From assembly GCF_018812025.1 (NCBI RefSeq), contig NC_063066.1, positions 10,237,882-10,301,881 on the forward strand: a stretch of DNA of 64,000 nt, written 5' to 3'. Positions within the stretch are counted from its first letter, which is position 1, and each line of letters begins with the position of its first letter. The notes below the pieces were generated by a model. That model was given only the letters and a program-made list of their open reading frames with translations. It was not told the DNA's origin and made no database searches. Made by a program: the position numbers and the translations under genes. Source of the stretch: Megalobrama amblycephala. Lineage: Eukaryota; Chordata; Actinopteri; Cypriniformes; Xenocyprididae. Below are positions 25,140 to 36,397 of the stretch, one piece after another.

Positions 25140-26713
25140 AAACATTCAGTATGCAAAGAGTCAATATTTACAGTGTTGACTCTTCTTCATAGCCGCTGCA
25201 ATTCATTCTGGCATGCTGGATATCAGCTTCCGGGCCAAATCCTGACTGAAGGCGAGCCATTCTTGTCTTATTAGTGCTGAGATGATCACAGTTTGTGGGC
25301 TTCTGCTTGTCCACTTGCCTTTTGAGGATTGACCGCAGGTTCTCTATGAGATTAAAATCTAGAGAATTGTCTGACCAAGCATCCAAAATTTCAATGTAAC
25401 GATCTCCAAGCTACTTCCAAGCACCACTCTTGCCTTGTGACATGGTGCTCCATCATGCTGAAAAATGCACGGATTATCACCAAATTGCTCCTGGGAGGAC
25501 ATTTTGATATCATTATTTATTAATGGCAGTGTTTTGGGGCAGAATTGTGAAAAGCAACTCCACACGTTAGTCTTTACAGATGGTCTTGGGATGCTTCACT
25601 GTTCACATGACACAGGACTCATGGTAAAGTTTAACTTTTCTTCTCTGGACAATCGTTTTTCCAAATGTCCCAAACAATCGGAAAGGGGCTTCATCAGAAA
25701 ACAACTTTGCATCAGTCTTCTACTGTTCAATCCCTGTACTTCCTACAGAATTTCAGTCTGTCCTTCACGGGTTTTTTTTTTTCTTGGACAGACTTGGTTT
25801 CTTTTTGCAGCCATTTCTGACACTAGGCCATTGTCCAAATGACCTCAATCTGCATTCAGATGATCTCACACCCACCTGCTGTAAATACGAGCAAACTCTG
25901 CGCTGGTGGTGACATGATACTGTAGAAGACTCCTCAGAAGGAGTCTTTCATCACTGAAGTTGAATTTCTCTACTTGATGTTGTTGATGATTTGGTAAATG
26001 GTTCTTTCAGGTGGAATATTGTCCGCAGCAATTTCCTTCCATTGACGCCATTTTGATGCAGAGAGATGATGATGGCTTCCCTCCTTTTTTGTTAAGCGTT
26101 TTGGCCGTTCATTTACACGACAACAGCATTTTGGTGGCCTGAAAACACAAAGTTTTGAAAACGTGTTTCAAAGTGCAAGTAGGCTATTTGAAAACGATAC
26201 GATATCATCTCCGTGTAAACTGCAAAAACGCGAATCTGCGAAAGCAGTGACATCATGCACATCCGTATTACGTGCGAGACTTTCGATTATGATGTAGTAT
26301 TAGCCGCTAACGAGAAGACTATAAAACAGGAGTAAACTGTAAAAATAAGGTGGATAGGCATACCTGAGGCGAGTGCTCAGTAAAAGAATGCTAATGCGCA
26401 GACGCTTAGTCTTTCTTTACAAAGTGACATTGCCAACTACTTGTCTGGCATGCGTAATACAGCATTTTTACTCAATTTTGTGTGACTGGGATAGTTTTGA
26501 TAACTTCATCTGTAACTTTTCTAGTTTTAGTACATCGTTGTCGTGTAAACATTTTCTTTTTTGGCCAATTAAGCTTTTTGCAATTATTTAAAATAGACCT
26601 GATCATTCTACACAATGATCCTATCTATGTGAATCAACACCACAACAACTGAAGCAGCAAACTTTGTGAAACAATTTACGTCACTGCCAATATTTTTGGC
26701 CACGGCTGTTCAT
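25140..26713 (-). mobile_element. Degenerate Tc1-like transposon with internal insertion
   Basis: The minus strand encodes broken Tc1 transposase: MWSCFSQF, then FQHDGAPCHKA (the second catalytic Asp region), then the LDFNLIENLRSILKRQV block that carries the third acidic residue in this family. Frameshifts and stops separate the parts. The right terminal sequence is recognisable (GCCAATATTTTTGGCCACGG near 26684-26706), but the left inverted end is not found. Between about 26095 and 26560 the coding similarity stops and an inverted TTTACACGACAAC pair appears, so a smaller element probably inserted there. Confidence 0.75.
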
Positions 26714-26937
26714 TAAATTGCATTTGAAATGTACGAGTGCTGAACCAAACAAAGAGTGTTACAGAGGATTTGGCATCTCTTTTATCATCATATTGTGAAA
26801 AAAATATTTTTGTCATCTCAAAAACTTATCAATAATAAAATTGATCAATAAAATTATCAATAATAAATCACAGAAAATTAATTGGTGTTCAACTTTAACA
26901 GAGTCAATAGACATGAATGATACACATAATACTTAAG

Positions 26938-27588
26938 CCCCCAGTTTCACAGACAAGGCTTAAGCTAGTCCCAGACTACCCAGGTGGGAAAAAAGTACAT
27001 TTCAATAATGTACTTAAAGTGCTCTATTTTCATGCACTAATTCTGTACTTAATATACTAAATTCTTCTTTAGTACTTCTTAAGATCATCTTAAGAACATC
27101 TAAGTGTACTCAACTGTGCTATTTTGAGACACCATAAAATATGAACTAAAATGTGCTTTTAATATGCTATCTCTGTATTTAGAAAATGTATTTAGCTACC
27201 ACTTGTAGTACACTATGGGTTCAAATGTAATATAAGTGGTGTCTAAATACATTTTTTAAATACAGAGATATTATATTAAAAGCACATTTTAGTTCATATT
27301 TCATGGTGTCTCAAAACAGCACAGTTGAGTACACTTAGACGTTCTTAAGATGATCTTAAGAAGTACTAAAGAAGATTTTTTAGTATATTAAGTACAAAAT
27401 TAGTGCATGAAAATAGAGCACTTTAAGTACATTATAGAAATGTATTTTTTTTCACCTGGGAAACAAAGTGTCACGGAGGATTTGCCATCTCTTTTATCAT
27501 CCATCATTTTGTGGAAAAAAAAAAAAAACTATTAAACTAGGCTAATCCTGGCTTAATTTAACTTAATAAACAATGTGAAACTGGGCCA
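26938..27588. repeat. CCAGTTTCACA-ended repeat containing a 482-bp hairpin
   Basis: Outer inverted ends CCCAGTTTCACAGAC and, from the right, GGCCCAGTTTCACATTG enclose a second element at 26979-27460. The inner element's arms (CCCAGGTG to CACCTGGG) are near-perfect inverses for about 220 bases around a short loop near 27215. A phrase of about 40 bases (GAGGATTTGGCATCTC-like) occurs both before the cluster (26752) and inside its right part (27474). Confidence 0.65.
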
Positions 27589-27599
27589 AGATCAGTTTG

Positions 27600-29440
27600 C
27601 TGAGAAAGTAATGTTCAAAAATACTATTTATATATTTCTATAACAGTATTTTACAATTTGAGTCTTTTTTAGAAGTTATGTTATACCTATATGTCCTATT
27701 TTCAACAGGGTCAAAAAAGAAATCTTTTCACATGTGGACAAACTATGCACTATTTTCACAGCCATTTTGATCTTAGTAAAACAGAGAGTAAAACAACTTT
27801 CTCAACATTCAGCAAATCCACTCTATCATCAGGCTTTTACTGTACGGGCTTTTATCATTACAAAGGAAAACTTTACCTGATGAAAAGTGCCACAAAAACA
27901 AAAATCAGATTTTTGATGACTCTACATATTCTCATAACGTGTATTTTTTAAGTGTTTCAGTGTAAATAAACTTTTTTTTTTTTTAAAGAAATGTTTATAT
28001 TAAGAGTGGATTTTTTATTAAAAAGATTTTAAATTAAATATGGTTGCAAGAAAGAAAATGAAAGCAAAGCAGCCTATGCAAAGCTTTATGTAAAACCTTC
28101 ACATGAATCAAACAACCAATGCAAATGTTGTTGAACACAGTGAATATGTTGTCTATGTTGCGAAATAAAAAAATAACCAGTTAAAGATAATTGTCATGAA
28201 ACCACCAAATTTCACTTTCTTCATTAAACTTGAACTACAGACTGCTGTGTTACAAAGACATCTGCCCATTTTGCCAGAACAAAACATTACAAACTAGATA
28301 AACAAGCTCTAGTTTTTGTTGTCCAGCTTCATTTCTTTAAAGTATCATCATGTTGACTGTGAGAGCTTTCAACCCATTCTAAAATGTATTCGCAACCAGA
28401 TCTTAATCTGCAGTTCATTGACACTCAAGGGGCATTTTTGTGTAATTTTTTACCCAAGGCTATTAATATGTTGTTAAGGTTAAATGTAGTTTAACACAAC
28501 CTCACAGGTAGACATTTCTCAGTGCAACAGCCTGCAACTTCCAAGTGTTTGTTAAAAAAAATAATAATTACAAATCCAAGTAATCATTTAACATAAATCA
28601 AACGTTTCCCCTTAAACATGGTTTAACCTCTTGATAATCTGTGATTTGCAGAAAAATCAAAACTTTTGTTTTTGTAAATGTTTATTGTTATAGTTGCCTA
28701 GCATTGTTCGCTCAAATAATTTATTAGGATGCTATAATGACAATACTGACGATATTCAGCTCACGCGTCTTTCAATAACATTGGATCAGAACAGATAGTC
28801 CGAGAGAATAAACTGCATTTAAATATACACGTTAGTACCTTACCTTGCTGAAAAAGTAACAAAAAGTTGATAGTAAAATCCAAATCAGTCTCTCAGACTT
28901 CGGCACTTTTCTACAGTCCCTGCACTCGAAGTAATGCTGAGACTTAAATCCCACGGATTGAATTTCAATGAGGAGATACCTATGAATGGGCTTCACGTTC
29001 CCAAGCTGTGAAAGAAAACAGTGACTGTGACTGGCTGCTCCACTGACCTCCAACAGAGGGCACTCAAAGAGAGACATTCAAAGTGTTTGTGACCATTTAA
29101 ATCTGTTGAAAGATTAATTTGACACACAAATAAATATTCTATATCTCTATAATATTCTATATCTATATAAGGAGCAAAATCAGCAATAAGGAATACAAAA
29201 ACGACAACAACAACAAAATAAATAAATAAAAGAATTTCTATAAATTGACATGAAACAAGTAAGTTTCTTTTAGGCTATATGTTATTTAAAGAGTTTCAAT
29301 ATAAGGTCTGTAAAGCAATTTTTTATGCTGTTCAAATTTTGTGGATGTACACATATTTATTTATAGAATTTAAATAATTAATAGAGCATTTATAAAACGT
29401 TTTTCTTTTTCTAATAAGCGTGGACCTTCAAAGTATAACA
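27600..29440. other. Intergenic sequence with a possible minus-strand exon end at 28844
   Basis: Mostly AT-rich with no recognised repeat. On the minus strand an open stretch (28832-29077) reaches the consensus donor AAG|GTAAGG at 28844. It could be a 5' non-coding exon of gdpd2 or part of another transcript. I cannot assign a protein family. Confidence 0.2.
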
Positions 29441-29444
29441 AGAC

Positions 29445-29688
29445 ATTGTATATTTTCTAAATGTTTTATTGAAATGTGACATTCAGCTTCAAGTCTTGCC
29501 AAGAAGAGGTCGATGATGGGCAGCAGGCTGAAAAAGAAAAGGTGTATTTTCAGTTGAAATATTTCAGAATGTGCATTTACCACCTGCTCAGCTTTATAGC
29601 ACTGTGGGTGATTGCCAATGTCACATAGTTAATTATTACTCGTTTCTTACATGCATAAGCTGATGAACTGAAGCCACAGCTTCTGTTT
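29445..29688 (-). CDS. 3'-terminal exons of an unidentified small gene
   Basis: Two minus-strand exons have strong splice signals. Exon A, 29651-29688 (38 nt), follows the pyrimidine-rich acceptor CTTTTGTAG and ends at donor GTAAGA. Exon B starts at 29527 after TTTTCTTTTTCAG. The intron is only 123 nt, common in fish. AATAAA lies at 29465-29470, so exon B looks terminal. The best frame reads TEAVASVHQLMHPAAHHRP then LLGKT and a stop before the AATAAA. The other frames stop at or after the signal. Upstream exons are not certain; a stretch at about 30466-30533 with CAG|GTATGT is a weak candidate. I do not recognise the product; a lncRNA is also possible. It lies where KIF4A sits in the human locus but does not look like KIF4A. 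Confidence 0.35.
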
Positions 29689-29699
29689 CTACAAAAGGA

Positions 29700-30720
29700 C
29701 ATTAGGAGAGACTGGAGTTTATTGACACACTTAACTCACACATTTTTTTTTTCAGGGTCATTTTTAGAAGGCAATTTCTGATTAGGCACTGCGGTAGATT
29801 TTCCAAGACGCACCTGATTTAAGTTACCTTCCTGGGGCGTCTCCTAATGGACTCTCAATAAATGTCCTGATCTTTCGGAGCGTCTCCTAATCGGCACTCA
29901 ATAATATTTTGGCTCACCGTCTTGACCCCTTAAACCTTGTTCCCTAACCTGACTTGCTGAGCAGCAATAACCAGAGACTCCAGTTTTTGTCCTTAAAAGC
30001 TTTAATCACAGCCGGGAGAGTTCTCATCTATTCCAGAGAATCTCTCTCCAAACAAAGGAATACAACAGGTTTTATAGGATTTCAGGTACACTTCACAGTC
30101 ACACTCATTATCATCAGTCTTAATATGATTGGTTCAGATTCGAGAAAAAACATCTCAGTTCCTCTGTCCCGCTTACTGGCGAAGTAAATTTAGATTAGAA
30201 CAACTGAATCACAAGATCATCAAAAAATATCTCCGGGTTGATAGTTCAGATTACTCAATAGGTTCAAACAATTTCTAAAGGCTATTTTTTATCCTTAGAA
30301 GGATGCTGTCTAGCCAGCACAGCAGTATTTTTCGACTTGTTACAACACTCAGTCCTAGTGACTATTTCTCTATTTCAAAGTTAGATTATTATTAGGCCTG
30401 TAGAAGAAAAGATGTTAGTTCATTATTAATTAGTTCAAAAATTCCATCACAGCACATACCTGAAAGTCTTATCAAAAGCTGCTGAACATATCCTTAAAGT
30501 CCTTTTTAAAAAAACAAAACAATCGTAGCTGACCCTCTGAAACAAAGTACCCATTCATGATCTTAGGATGCTCTTGGAATTAAGCAATGGGACAGGAAGG
30601 GCAGTTGTCAGAGACAACCCAGAGGCCACACTAAGATGAAAAGCGAGAAAATGTCCCAATATCAATATTTGTCTTTAGCTTAATATCAATATTTTTCTTT
30701 AGGAAAGGAAAAAAATGATG
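29700..30720. other. Intergenic sequence
   Basis: No clear repeat ends. It contains the weak minus-strand exon candidate at about 30466-30533 and AT-rich filler, and I see nothing else. Confidence 0.3.
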
Positions 30721-30721
30721 A

Positions 30722-31558
30722 ATGGAGGAAGTGGGGGTTAAAACAAGCATTTATATAACTATAAAAGCTACAATAATTATCTCAAAATTTATACAGACGG
30801 ATCCAAGAGCAAACAGGAATGTGTGGGAGTTGGAATACATATCCCAGAATTCAAAATTAATATATCAAAAAAATTATCTAAACAGTTATCTGTATATACA
30901 GCAGAAATCGTGGCAGCCATCATTGCGTTACAGTGGGTTGAAAGAGGTATTATGCACAGACTCCTTGTCATAAAAAGCATACGTTCAATGGCATCTGTCA
31001 GAGAAGATCTACTGATAGAACTTCATCACTGTTTAGATTACATCGGGGTGGCAAAGATATTCATTTTTGTTGGGTGCCAGCACATGAGGGAGTGAAAGGA
31101 AACTAGAAAGCAGACCAACTAAGCAAAAGAGGCATTACAAAAAGGAAATAACAGTTCCAATTCCAGAAAAGGAGAAGGAAAAGCAGTTAAGAAGAAAGGT
31201 ATACTGAAATATCAGAAATGGTGGGAGGAAGACAGGAAAGGAAGGGGTTATGATAAAATACAAAAGTCTGTCAGTATTAAAAATTATAGGGAAAGGACCA
31301 GGCGGGAGGAAATTATAATGACAAGACAGGACTGAATGGTACCTTATTTTTAATAGGGAAAAGGAATAGTGAAAACTGTGGGATTAAAGAAAATGCTGAA
31401 CGTCATATTGCACTGTACATTATATGAGGTGTATTATATTATATTTCAAGATAGGGTTCAGGAGGCAGGAATGGAGTGGAATCTGATGGGGATACTGGGA
31501 ACAGAAGGAGACTTACCAGGAAGGCATTTGAATTTCTTAAAGACACGGGTTACACTTT
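30722..31558 (+). pseudogene. RNase H and C-terminal remnant of a LINE (I/Nimb-like)
   Basis: The plus strand carries IYTDGSKSKQECVGVGIHIP, the start of a retrotransposon RNase H domain with its first catalytic Asp in YTDGS, then AEIVAAIIALQWVE with the Glu helix. A broken WVPAHEG-like segment and an ADQLSKRG-like segment follow near 31065-31135. Further on is a degraded C-terminal region (EAGMEWNLMGILGTEG). Stops and frameshifts are frequent. Its 3' end abuts the Angel-like element at 31559. Confidence 0.72.
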
Positions 31559-31886
31559 AAAGGATTAGTTCACCCAAAAATGAAATTTCTGTCATTAATT
31601 ACTCATCCTCATGTCGTTCCACACCCGTAAGACCTTCGTTCATCTTCAGAACACAAATTAAGATATTTTTTGATAAAATCCGAGAAGTAAATGAAACATC
31701 CTCATCCATCACTTTCAAGGTACAGAAAGGTACTAAAGACATTGTTAAAACAGTCGAAGTGACTACAGTGGTTCAACCTTAATTTTATGAAATGATGAGA
31801 ATATTTTTTGTGTGCAAAAACAAAGCAAAAATAACGATTTTATTCAACAATATCTTCTCTTCTGTGTCATTTTCACACGTTGTTTA

Positions 31887-32335
31887 TGCTGCGTTCCAGG
31901 CAGGTTTTTGAGCCCATAAGTCACGATTTCAAATCACGACTCACGACTTTGTAGCGTTCCAGGAAAGTCACGCCAAACTGCGTAAAAGTGTAAACAAACC
32001 AACATGGCGGACCGTACGGGGCTCATGCTCATTCATTATTTCTATCGCCAAAGGTGCTTACTCCTTGCTTATTTGAGGGAAACGGAGGAGGAAAACGGCG
32101 CATAAGGCAAGAGAAGCTGTTATACCTTTTATTTTACCGTGCACTTGCATAAACATGGCATATGTAGGGGCTGTCATTGTTGTTTCACGGGCTATGTGAC
32201 GTCAGAACTCGTAACTGGGAGTACATCGATCTGGTACGAGTTCACGGGTGGGAAGCGCTTTGACTGCTGTTCCAGTGCACTTTCACGGGTAGAAGGTTGG
32301 AAAAACACGGGTTACGGGTTGCCTGGAACGCGGCA
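31887..32335. mobile_element. PIF/Harbinger-like MITE with TTA target duplication
   Basis: The ends are TGCTGCGTTCCAGGCA and TGCCTGGAACGCGGCA, flanked by TTA at 31884-31886 and 32336-32338. Three-base TTA/TAA duplications are usual for PIF/Harbinger. The 449-bp interior has further inverted ACGAC/GTCGT-type motifs and no transposase. Confidence 0.72.
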
Positions 32336-32441
32336 TTATGTCCAGTGCTTCCAGGTAAACGCCAGCGTTGGCCAATAATGAGTCGGCGTTCGGACGTAAA
32401 CACCCAAAGCCTTCACTGTGCTCACTGCGTCAACTGCGTAA

Positions 32442-33547
32442 CAGGCCCGGTACTAGGCTTGCTTGACTAGGGGGGCAATCACAAATTTTGGTAGGGCAGC
32501 ATTTTCTAGGCTAATATTCATAGCTAACTTTTTGTTTTTTTGATTCATCAAGAATCGTCTTGTGGCTAACAAATTATAGGCTATAGCCTAATTTGTACTG
32601 GCTATGTAGGCCATGTGAATTATTTATGGACATAATAAGGGGCGGAGCCAGACATTGTAAACATTCGGGGCTTAACTGAAATCTATATTTGTCCAATGAC
32701 ATTTTAATTTACTGACATGAAAGGAGCGTTTTTTAGTATTCTTGGTTAAAGTTCATAAAATGTACATTATATACCATCATCTAGGGGGTCCGGGGGCATG
32801 CCCCCCCGGTAAGAAATTTTTGTGTATTTTAAGGTTAAATGCATCAGTCTGGTGCACTTTGGAAGCTCAAAACTGAGAGCTTCAACCCATGTACAGAGTG
32901 CAAATGGAACAAAGAAACAGCATTGACTTGTACCTGGTCATGAAAGAGGGCTCAAACATCTTTTTATTTGTGATATAGAGTCTCAGTCTACATTGTATTT
33001 TCGGATGCACACTTCTCTTTAAAACACGCAGCACAGAAACCTCAAACCTGAAAGATTCAGGGCTTTTGGAAAAAACATTTGGGGTTCCAGCCCCTTAGCC
33101 CACCCCTAGCACCGCCCCTGGATATAATGTTCAAATTATTCATTGTTAACGAAATTACTGAGGAAATGTTCGCTGACAGCTATCTCAGCATGCAGAAAAT
33201 ATGTTCGGCTGATGCAGATGTGATCCTCATTGTGATATTTTTTTTAGGCTACTTGCTTGAAGATTAGGTGTACACTTGTTTTCGACGTGTTTTCTGATTA
33301 ATGTTCGTTACTTCCCAGTTCGCATGTTTTTGGATTTTAAGTCCATTTTTGTGAGATTAAATATCATTATAAGCATAATATTCACTTTTTTTTCTGTGAT
33401 TAAAGTGGCGATCCTTATTCAATAGATAAGACGTTTTTAATGTTTATGTAGGCTTATTCATTTTTATTGTTGGCTGCACATTTTTGGGGGGGCACAAGGA
33501 AATTCTGGGGGGCAATGCCCCCCTAGCCCCCCCTAGACCCGGCCCTG
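32442..33547. mobile_element. hAT-type element with perfect 8-bp target duplication
   Basis: It begins CAGGCCCGGTACTAG and ends CTAGACCCGGCCCTG. CTGCGTAA lies on both sides (32434-32441 and 33548-33555). The right end is rich in GCCCCCCTAG. It is split by another hAT at 32637-33120. No transposase remains. Confidence 0.85.
32637..33120. mobile_element. Inner hAT-type MITE
   Basis: The ends read AAGGGGCGGAGCCAG and, from the right, CAGGGGCGGTGCTAGG. They are flanked by GACATAAT (32629-32636) and GATATAAT (33121-33128), an 8-base duplication with one mismatch. Confidence 0.75.
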
Positions 33548-33961
33548 CTGCGTAAGGATAATGACAGGGGAAGAGAAGAGATTGTTGAATAAAGTCTTTA
33601 TTTTTGTTTTGTTTTTGTGCACAAAAAGTATTCTCGTCGCTTCATAAAATGAAGGTTGAACCACTGCAGTCACGTCGACGGTTTTAACTATGTCTTTAGT
33701 ACCTTTCTGGACCTTGAAAGTGGTGATTATATTATTGTCTATGGCCATATACCATCAAAAATATCTTAATTTGTGTTCCGAAGATGAACTTAAGGGTGTA
33801 GAACGACATGAGGGTGAGTAATTAATGACAGAATGTTCATTTTTGGGTGAACTAAATCTTTTAAACGACATGATGTTACACACTCCTGTACATTAAGTGG
33901 CGGTATGCACCTCAAATCCGACATTAATCAAGAGAAGAAGAAAAAAAAAAAAAAGTGCTGG

Positions 33962-34011
33962 TCACGTGATCTCTAAGAGGGCGGGGCTAATGTTCTCTCG
34001 AAGAGTTCTTG
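33962..34011 (+). promoter_or_regulatory. pdzd11 promoter: E-box, GC box and first-exon donor
   Basis: A CACGTG E-box (33963-33968) and a GAGGGCGGGGCT Sp1-type GC box (33978-33988) lie just upstream of a consensus donor TTG|GTGAGT after 34011. The matching acceptor TTTCTAG ends at 34392, ten bases before the ATG. This gives a non-coding first exon ending at 34011 and a 381-bp intron. Confidence 0.55.
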
Positions 34012-34402
34012 GTGAGTTGACAGATAAAAACAAAACTATCGAGCAAAAGCAGCTGTAATTATTACTTGTCTTTCATTTTAGTACGAGCATATCTGCAACG
34101 TCAGTTTATTCGCGTAGCGTATTGATAATTTTTCATGGCTGTGGCTCATTGTGCAGCGCATCTTGTGTTTATTGTTGAGTGTTAGCAAGCTAGCCTGTAC
34201 AATGAGAACCGTAGAGAGTGTATTTACATCTCTTTAATTAGAAATCATTGGTCATTTCATGCTTTAGTCATCAGTATAGTCATAGTTTTGTAAAGAACTT
34301 CATTTAGTCTGTAAAAATAGAGCAGAGTCTTTACACTTAGTTAAAAAAAAATCGAGGATAATCTGACGATGGACATAATCTTCAATTTCTAGCTCGAAAA
34401 AC

Positions 34403-35247
34403 ATGGACCAAAAGATTCCATACGATGACTATCAACTGCCAGTAGTGTTTCTTCCATCCTATGAGAGCCCCCCTGCATGGATCCCTCCACAAGAGGTGCT
34501 TCAACACTACGAATGCATGTTTTCAACTTTTGTAATCATATTGACCTAATTTTTATTTTTCTTCCTTATAATCAGAGGATACATCACCCCGACTATAACA
34601 ATGAGCTCACTCATTTCCTACCTCGCACTATAGTCTTAAAAAAGCCCCCTGGAGCACAACTGGGCTTCAATATCCGTGGAGGAAAAGCCTCGCAGCTTGG
34701 TATATTTATTTCAAAGGTGAGTTGTCAATTAAAACCTTCTTTGTTTATCAGAAGAACTGCTTTCATCATCATGTTGGTCTTGTTCAAAATGTTTTGGCAG
34801 GTGGTCCCAGATTCAGATGCCCACAGGGCAGGACTACAAGAGGGTGATCAGGTGCTTTCTGTCAATGATGTGGACTTTCAAGATATTGAGCATTCAAGGG
34901 TAAGACTTGAGATGTCCATCCAAGAGACAGAAACATGCTGGATAACTCCTTCTCTAAACAGAATTAGTGTGTTCTTGATTTCTCGTAGGCTGTGGAGATT
35001 TTAAAGACGGCAAGAGAGATTTTGATGAAGGTCCGATACTTCCCTTATAGTGAGTTATATACATCCTTCCCTTGAGATACAAACTTGATGTTTTCAATAC
35101 GCCCCTGTTGTGAATTCCTTTCTTTCTATTCTAGGTATATATAGCTTAGCCTATTTTAATTTAGATACTGCTGTTAACTGATTCAATTTATGTTCTGCAT
35201 CTGTTTTTCTAGACTACCAGCGACAGAAGGAGAGGACTGTACACTAG
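34403..35247 (+). CDS. pdzd11: PDZ domain-containing protein 11, complete
   Basis: Five coding exons (34403-34495, 34576-34716, 34801-34899, 34989-35049, 35213-35247) join in phase to 142 residues; human PDZD11 has 140. PDZD11 is a small, almost single-domain PDZ adaptor that binds C-terminal tails of membrane transporters, including Menkes ATPase and plasma-membrane calcium pumps, and PLEKHA7-family proteins at junctions. The N-terminus MDQKIPYDDYQLPVVFLPSY is close to human. The PDZ domain spans about residues 47-131, with the carboxylate-binding loop QLGFNIRGG at 59-67. The C-terminus NYQRQKERTVH is conserved. The start ATG has a good context (AACATGG) and lies just after the acceptor. It is the only host gene here on the plus strand and converges on the STARD10-like gene. 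Confidence 0.96.
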
Positions 35248-36033
35248 GTGGCAGAACTGACCATCACGACTGAAGCAGCTGATGAGGCGTCGGTGTGTCA
35301 GCGAAACTTTCATCTTCTCTGCATCATCTTCCTCCTACTAACGATGGTCTCGGACTAAAATACTGCTCAAAGAAATCATCTTCAAACACTTCAGAACATG
35401 CCTGATGATTCAAAGCTTCTTCACCCATATTGGAGGTTTTCAGGCATCTGTTTTTTGAGCTGTGCAAGTTTTGAATGCAGCTGGTAATATTTCCAGATTC
35501 TTTCCTCCCTGTCTTTTCTCTCATCCCATTCCTCTGGGAAAATAAGCATATTTTATGGGATATATCATGCATATAAAAAGAAAACATGGTAGAAGTGTTA
35601 TTTATTGAATGAAATAACTATATACTGTTATAGGACAAAGGGTACATGAATAAATTATGATCTGCTATTATGATATCTTCACTTAGAGGCATTAGTTGAA
35701 TGACACTAATATTAATGTCTAATATATCAAATTCTTTATTTTATCAACTTTTTCTTTTTTTTTGTGATTACATTTCAATTGTGCTTTATGATTCAAAGCA
35801 CTTATTTGTTTAATAATCGAATCAACTGATGTCCTGCTGATAAACACATTGCTACTGACTAATTGTCATTAAATCAGTATGCTCATGCAAAAAGTGCTGT
35901 TCATGTGCAAATACTTGAGCTCATTTTTTTAAATAAACATGTATGGAGAAAAAGCTCAAAGTGTGGGTGGGATGTAAAGTGAATATATTCTCTGATCTGG
36001 TAACTAAATGTTAATAGTTAAATGTTAATATTT
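35248..36033 (+). other. pdzd11 3' UTR and intergenic tail
   Basis: Candidate polyadenylation signals on the plus strand are AATAAA near 35649 and near 35932. AT-rich, with no other gene. Confidence 0.45.
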
Positions 36034-36397
36034 GTGACCCTGGACCACAAAACCAGTCATGAGGGTCATTTTATTTCTGAATAAATAAGCTTTCCATTGA
36101 TGTATGGTTTATGATAGGACAATATTTGGCTGAGATACAACTATTTGAATATTGAGAAAATCGCCTTTAGAATTGTCCAAATGAAGTCCTTAGCAATGCA
36201 GATCCACCACAAAAATATTTTTTTGATATATTTATGGTAGGAAATTTACAAAATATACTCATGGAACATGATCTATACTTAACATCCTAATGATTTTTGG
36301 CATAAAAGAAAAATTTATAATTTTGACCCATATATTGTATTGTTGACTATTGCTACAAATATACCTGTGTGACTTATGACTAGTCCAGGGTCACATA
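36034..36397. repeat. GTGACCCTGGACCAC-ended cyprinid repeat
   Basis: It starts TGTGACCCTGGACCACAAAA and ends CTAGTCCAGGGTCACAT, giving an inverted terminal pair of about 14 bases. A familiar non-coding cyprinid repeat by eye. The target duplication is unclear. Confidence 0.6.

Larger units (their letters stand above)
31559..33865. mobile_element. Angel-like hairpin MITE opened by nested insertions
   Basis: The left arm (31559-31880, beginning AAAGGATTAGTTCACCC) and right arm (about 33555-33865, ending TGGGTGAACTAAATC) are inverted Angel-like arms separated by 1.7 kb. The middle holds a PIF/Harbinger-like element (31887-32335) and a hAT (32442-33547) that contains another hAT (32637-33120). 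Open frames in this stretch are artefacts. Confidence 0.75.

Noticed and set aside
30722..31560. Possible host RNase H gene
   Set aside because: The YTDGS domain is a retrotransposon RNase H fragment with stops. No introns or start fit a cellular RNase H.
29100..33960. KIF4A expected between pdzd11 and gdpd2
   Set aside because: No kinesin motor motif or CR-rich tail was found on either strand. The region is filled by LINE and MITE sequence and one small unknown 3' end.
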